Below, piece by piece: positions 61,218-64,000 of a stretch of DNA of 64,000 bases; positions within the stretch are counted from its first letter, which is position 1, and the number at the start of each line of letters is the position of its first letter. Origin of the DNA: Ralstonia sp. RRA (GTDB lineage Bacteria; Pseudomonadota; Gammaproteobacteria; Burkholderiales; Burkholderiaceae); contig NZ_CP146091.1 of NCBI RefSeq assembly GCF_037023145.1, forward strand, positions 2,790,001-2,854,000. The letters run 5' to 3'. The position numbers and the translations under genes are program-made. The notes under the pieces are model-generated. The model was not told the DNA's origin and searched no databases. It saw only the letters and a list, made by a program, of their open reading frames with translations.

Positions 61218-62052
61218 GGTAATGCCTAACGAATCTGGACCAGAACAGGCTCGATATCAGACAGAGCCGTTGCCTGCAGAAGCTTGAGCAGCAACGGTTT
61301 CAAGTCCTGATCGCGGTGGTTGAAACGCCAGCAAACTTCCCCTAGGTAAAGATGGAAGTGTTTGCGAGGCACGCCCCGGTAAGGATAGAGCCAGTTTTTG
61401 GCGTAGCTCCAGAAGCCCTCGATGCCGTTGATGTGGTCTCGGCCAACAGGCCTGCCTTTCTCCTTGCGCACCACCACGTGATCGCCTCGTAGCCGTAAGG
61501 TGGCATAGGCCTGCCAGGCATCGGTGTAGTAGTACAGCGAGCCTTCACGCGTGTGGGCTTGGATCTGCTCCATGATGGCTGCTTGGTCGTGCTGGGCGAT
61601 CGGTGCCGCCTTCACTTCGCCATTGCGCTTGACGATGCCGAAGACCACTACCTTGCCGGCCGCTCCCCAGCCGCGTTTGCCGTGCCGAGCCCCGCCAAAC
61701 GTGGTTTCGTCGCACTCCAGTGCGCCGGTGAATGGCTCACGCAACTGTTCCTGGGCGGCCATGCAGGCGCGGATCAAACGGTAAAAGCGCTCAATCGCTG
61801 GGCGGCTGACGGTGCTACCAAAGCGCTGGCGATAGACCGGTACGCCCCACACAAACCGCTGCAGTAGTTCGTGCTTGACCCGCCCAGACAGACGGCTCGC
61901 ATCCCAGGCACTGCGCCAGCGATATCGGTGACCGCAGCGCTGACATTTGCGCCTGCCATCACCCAGCTGGTATGCCCTCGTGTACCCACACTCCGGACAC
62001 CTTTTCATCGCCAAATCCTCTCAGATTTGGTCCAGTTTGGTTAGGCATTACC
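61218..62052 (-). mobile_element. IS1595-family insertion sequence, complete
   Basis: 835 bp, bounded by inverted repeats that begin GGTAATGCCTAAC on both ends and match at 25 of the first 29 positions. The flanks TTTTCTTT at 61210–61217 and 62053–62060 are an 8-bp target-site duplication, the size known for IS1595. It encodes one transposase on the minus strand. Intact ends and a perfect duplication point to a fairly recent insertion. Confidence 0.95.
61226..62008 (-). CDS. IS1595-family transposase (ISXO2-like DDE domain)
   Basis: A 260-residue transposase. The N-terminal zinc ribbon CPECGYTR…CQRCGHRY covers residues 3–28. The ISXO2-type catalytic domain has ECDETTFGG, YYTDAWQAY and NGIEGFWSYAKNWLYP, providing the acidic/Asn residues typical of the family. 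ATG 62008 is preferred to TTG 62014 because GAGAGG lies 8 nt upstream. It is intact, so the element may still be active. Confidence 0.93.
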   Translation of the reverse strand: MKRCPECGYTRAYQLGDGRRKCQRCGHRYRWRSAWDASRLSGRVKHELLQRFVWGVPVYRQRFGSTVSRPAIERFYRLIRACMAAQEQLREPFTGALECDETTFGGARHGKRGWGAAGKVVVFGIVKRNGEVKAAPIAQHDQAAIMEQIQAHTREGSLYYYTDAWQAYATLRLRGDHVVVRKEKGRPVGRDHINGIEGFWSYAKNWLYPYRGVPRKHFHLYLGEVCWRFNHRDQDLKPLLLKLLQATALSDIEPVLVQIR

Positions 62053-62060
62053 TTTTCTTT

Positions 62061-62373
62061 GGCAGCTCCACCGACGCCGCTCTGGCAACTCGGCGCCACA
62101 TCACACCTGCATATCGGACTTTTCCGATTTCGGAAGTCGCAGCGATCCCGCACAGTCTCGGGTGGACGCGCTCCCCACGTGCCCCGGCCGATTCGAGCGG
62201 CCTTCCCGCATGGCAGATCGGACTCCCGAAAGCGCAACACCCTACCGAACCCCGCCTGTCGCTCCTGTCGCCTCTCCCGGCTTTCATAGCACGCCAATGC
62301 GGCGCGTCACATTCGGCAATGGCTTTCTCCGCAGTTGGGAAAGTCGCGGCAGATTTCGACAAAGGACAGGCCG
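62061..62373. other. Gene-free region upstream of the cytochrome operon
   Basis: 313 bp with no credible ORF on either strand. It contains an imperfect dyad, GACTTTTCCG-ATTT-CGGAAGTC (62117–62138), that could be an operator for the cytochrome/oxidoreductase genes. No good sigma-70 pair was found by eye. Confidence 0.35.
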
Positions 62374-63630
62374 TTGAGAACCCTACTCCCCGCAATACTC
62401 GTGCTGCTGAGCACCATCGGCATCGCCAAAGCCAGTCAACCGGTGCCCGATCAAACGCTGATCGAGCGCGGGCGCTACCTCGCGCAGGCGGGCGACTGCG
62501 TTGCCTGCCATACCTCCCCGGCTAAGGGCGCAGCGCCCTTTGCGGGCGGCTTGAAGATGGCGGTGCCCATGCTGGGCTCCATCTTCGCCACCAACATCAC
62601 GCCCGACCCGGAAACTGGCATCGGCCGCTATACCGAGCAGGATTTCGCACGCGCCGTGCGTGAGGGCGTCGCCAAGGATGGGCACAACCTTTACCCGGCC
62701 ATGCCGTATCCGTCATACAGCAAGGTCTCGGACGAAGATATCTCGGCCCTGTACGCGTACTTCATGCACGGCGTGGCGCCCGTGAAGCAGGCCAATCTCG
62801 CGCCCGAGATTCCCAAGCTGCTGCAGATGCGCTGGCCGCTCAAGCTGTGGAACCTGGTGTTTCTCGATACCGAGCGCTTCAAGCCCATTCCCGAGAACAG
62901 CGTCGAGTGGAACCGTGGCGCCTATCTGGTGCAGGGCCTGGGCCATTGCGGCACCTGCCATACGCCGCGCGGCATCGGCCTGCAGGAAAAAGCGCTCGAT
63001 CAGCGTGGCGGTGCCTACCTGTCTGGCGCGCAGCTGGGCGGCTGGTTCGCGTCCAACCTGACGTCCAACCCCACCACGGGCATCGGCAAGTGGAGTGCCC
63101 AGGACATCGTGGATTTCCTGAAGACCGGTGCCAACTCGCACGCCACCGCATTCGGGCCGATGACCGAGGTCATCAACAACAGCACGCAGTGGATGACCGA
63201 CCAGGATCTGGCCGCGATGGCGGTCTACCTGAAATCCCTGGCCGCCGCGGGCACGGCAATCCCACAGCATGGCCCCGTCGATCCGAAGGTGATGGCGCAC
63301 GGCGCGCAGGTGTATCAGAACTACTGCGTGTCCTGCCACCTGCCCAACGGCAAGGGCACCGCGCCGTGGCTGTCGCCGCTGGCGGGCAACCCCAACGTGC
63401 TGGAAGGCAACCCGGTCTCCCTTATTAACGTCACCCTGAACGGCACGGAAGCGCTGGTGATTGACGGTGTTCCCGCGCCCTATCCGATGCCCGCGCATCG
63501 CCACGCGCTCACCGACGCCCAGATCGCCGATGCGCTGACCTTCACGCGCAACAGTTGGGGCAACCAGGCGCCCGCCGTCGCCGCCCGCGACGTCAAGACA
63601 CTGCGCGAGCAAACCGGACACGACAAATGA
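62374..63630 (+). CDS. Triheme cytochrome c subunit of a membrane dehydrogenase
   Basis: A 418-residue exported protein with a signal peptide and three CXXCH sites: CVACH (near residue 48), CGTCH (near residue 195) and CVSCH (near residue 321). The order matches the cytochrome c subunits of alcohol/aldehyde/gluconate-type dehydrogenases that carry electrons to quinone or the terminal oxidase. TTG 62374 is chosen because AAGGACAGG precedes it; an upstream TTG at 62335 is possible. It overlaps the next gene by 4 nt, so it probably forms a complex with that gene's Fe-S subunit. Confidence 0.9.
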   Translation: MRTLLPAILVLLSTIGIAKASQPVPDQTLIERGRYLAQAGDCVACHTSPAKGAAPFAGGLKMAVPMLGSIFATNITPDPETGIGRYTEQDFARAVREGVAKDGHNLYPAMPYPSYSKVSDEDISALYAYFMHGVAPVKQANLAPEIPKLLQMRWPLKLWNLVFLDTERFKPIPENSVEWNRGAYLVQGLGHCGTCHTPRGIGLQEKALDQRGGAYLSGAQLGGWFASNLTSNPTTGIGKWSAQDIVDFLKTGANSHATAFGPMTEVINNSTQWMTDQDLAAMAVYLKSLAAAGTAIPQHGPVDPKVMAHGAQVYQNYCVSCHLPNGKGTAPWLSPLAGNPNVLEGNPVSLINVTLNGTEALVIDGVPAPYPMPAHRHALTDAQIADALTFTRNSWGNQAPAVAARDVKTLREQTGHDK

Positions 63631-64000
63631 CCACCTCGACTTCGACTCCCATCACCCTGCACGTCAACGGAAAGGTGGTTGACGTCAATGTCTCGCCCGA
63701 GATGCCGCTGCTGTATGCGCTGCGCAATACTCTCTCGCTCAAGGGACCGCGCTTCGGCTGCGGACTCGGCCAATGCGGCGCCTGCTCCGTGCTGATCGAC
63801 GGCGTGGTGCAACGCTCGTGCGTGCTGCCGGTTGCCGCCGCGGCCGGGCGCCCCATCACCACGCTCGAAGGCATGGGCACGCCGGAGAAACCCGATCCGC
63901 TGCAGCAAGCCTTCATTGACGAACAAGCGGTGCAATGCGGCTACTGCATCAACGGCATGCTGATCGCCGCACGCTCGCTGCTCAACACCAACCCGAAGCC
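63627..64000 (+). CDS. [2Fe-2S] subunit of a xanthine-oxidase-family dehydrogenase, 5' part
   Basis: The first 124 codons are visible before the right edge. A plant-type ferredoxin domain shows CGLGQCGACSVLIDG…C for the first cluster, and the start of the second domain is CGYCINGMLIAARSLL. This matches the small subunit of isoquinoline, nicotinate or aldehyde oxidoreductases. The molybdopterin subunit would be expected just outside the window. ATG 63627 overlaps the cytochrome stop. Confidence 0.92.
   Translation, partial: MTTSTSTPITLHVNGKVVDVNVSPEMPLLYALRNTLSLKGPRFGCGLGQCGACSVLIDGVVQRSCVLPVAAAAGRPITTLEGMGTPEKPDPLQQAFIDEQAVQCGYCINGMLIAARSLLNTNPK

Overview
The window is about 64 kb of high-GC DNA with a dense betaproteobacterial gene content. 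YhdP–TldD, PilT/PilU with YggS–ProC, OxyR, RecG, QueA–Tgt–YajC–SecDF, TcuABC and GlcDEF all read as Burkholderiaceae, most likely Ralstonia. That placement is inferred from the proteins and the style of intergenic repeats; no search was run. No rRNA, tRNA or CRISPR was seen.

1–9.5 kb holds the 3' part of yhdP, a nitrilase-fold amidohydrolase, tldD, the DAHP synthase gene aroG, a small MscS channel and a cobalamin adenosyltransferase. aroG is preceded by a short ORF with seven consecutive aromatic codons, a terminator and a competing antiterminator, which looks like a complete transcription attenuator. 9.6–18.1 kb is a two-carbon/hydroxyacid oxidation block: a D-2-hydroxyacid FAD dehydrogenase, a LysR regulator, then glcD – voltage-gated K+ channel – glcE – glcF – lrgA – lrgB. 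LrgAB is homologous to the plant glycolate/glycerate carrier PLGG1, so this arrangement suggests a glycolate uptake and oxidation unit.

18–29.6 kb carries VOC and cupin proteins, a WYL regulator, glutathione peroxidase, pilT-pilU, yggS, proC, ubiA, katG, dps and a small membrane protein. Three copies of a hairpin-forming intergenic repeat lie here (two direct, one inverted), with compensatory changes in their arms. 30–36.4 kb is a minus-strand set of three exported carbohydrate-active proteins: a Tat lipoprotein with alginate-lyase-like, Fn3 and LamG regions, an unassigned lipoprotein, and a GH74-like lipoprotein. The last two share a duplicated intercistronic hairpin and signal peptide. 36.8–45.2 kb is a tricarballylate/citrate locus: two LysR genes, tcuA, tcuB, two tcuC-like transporters and a ModA-like binding protein. 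It is followed by the remains of a hydrolase gene and a LysR gene.

45.9–53 kb contains oxyR, an AraC regulator, an alpha/beta hydrolase, a divergent UppP-like phosphatase, a secreted CXXCH protein frameshifted by an exact 17-bp tandem duplication, a decayed GGDEF fragment and a Gly/His-rich secreted protein. 53–61.2 kb is housekeeping (recG, queA, tgt, yajC, secD, secF). A complete IS1595-type element with an 8-bp target duplication sits in the T-tract of the secF terminator. The window ends with a triheme cytochrome c subunit and the start of a [2Fe-2S] subunit of a molybdenum hydroxylase.
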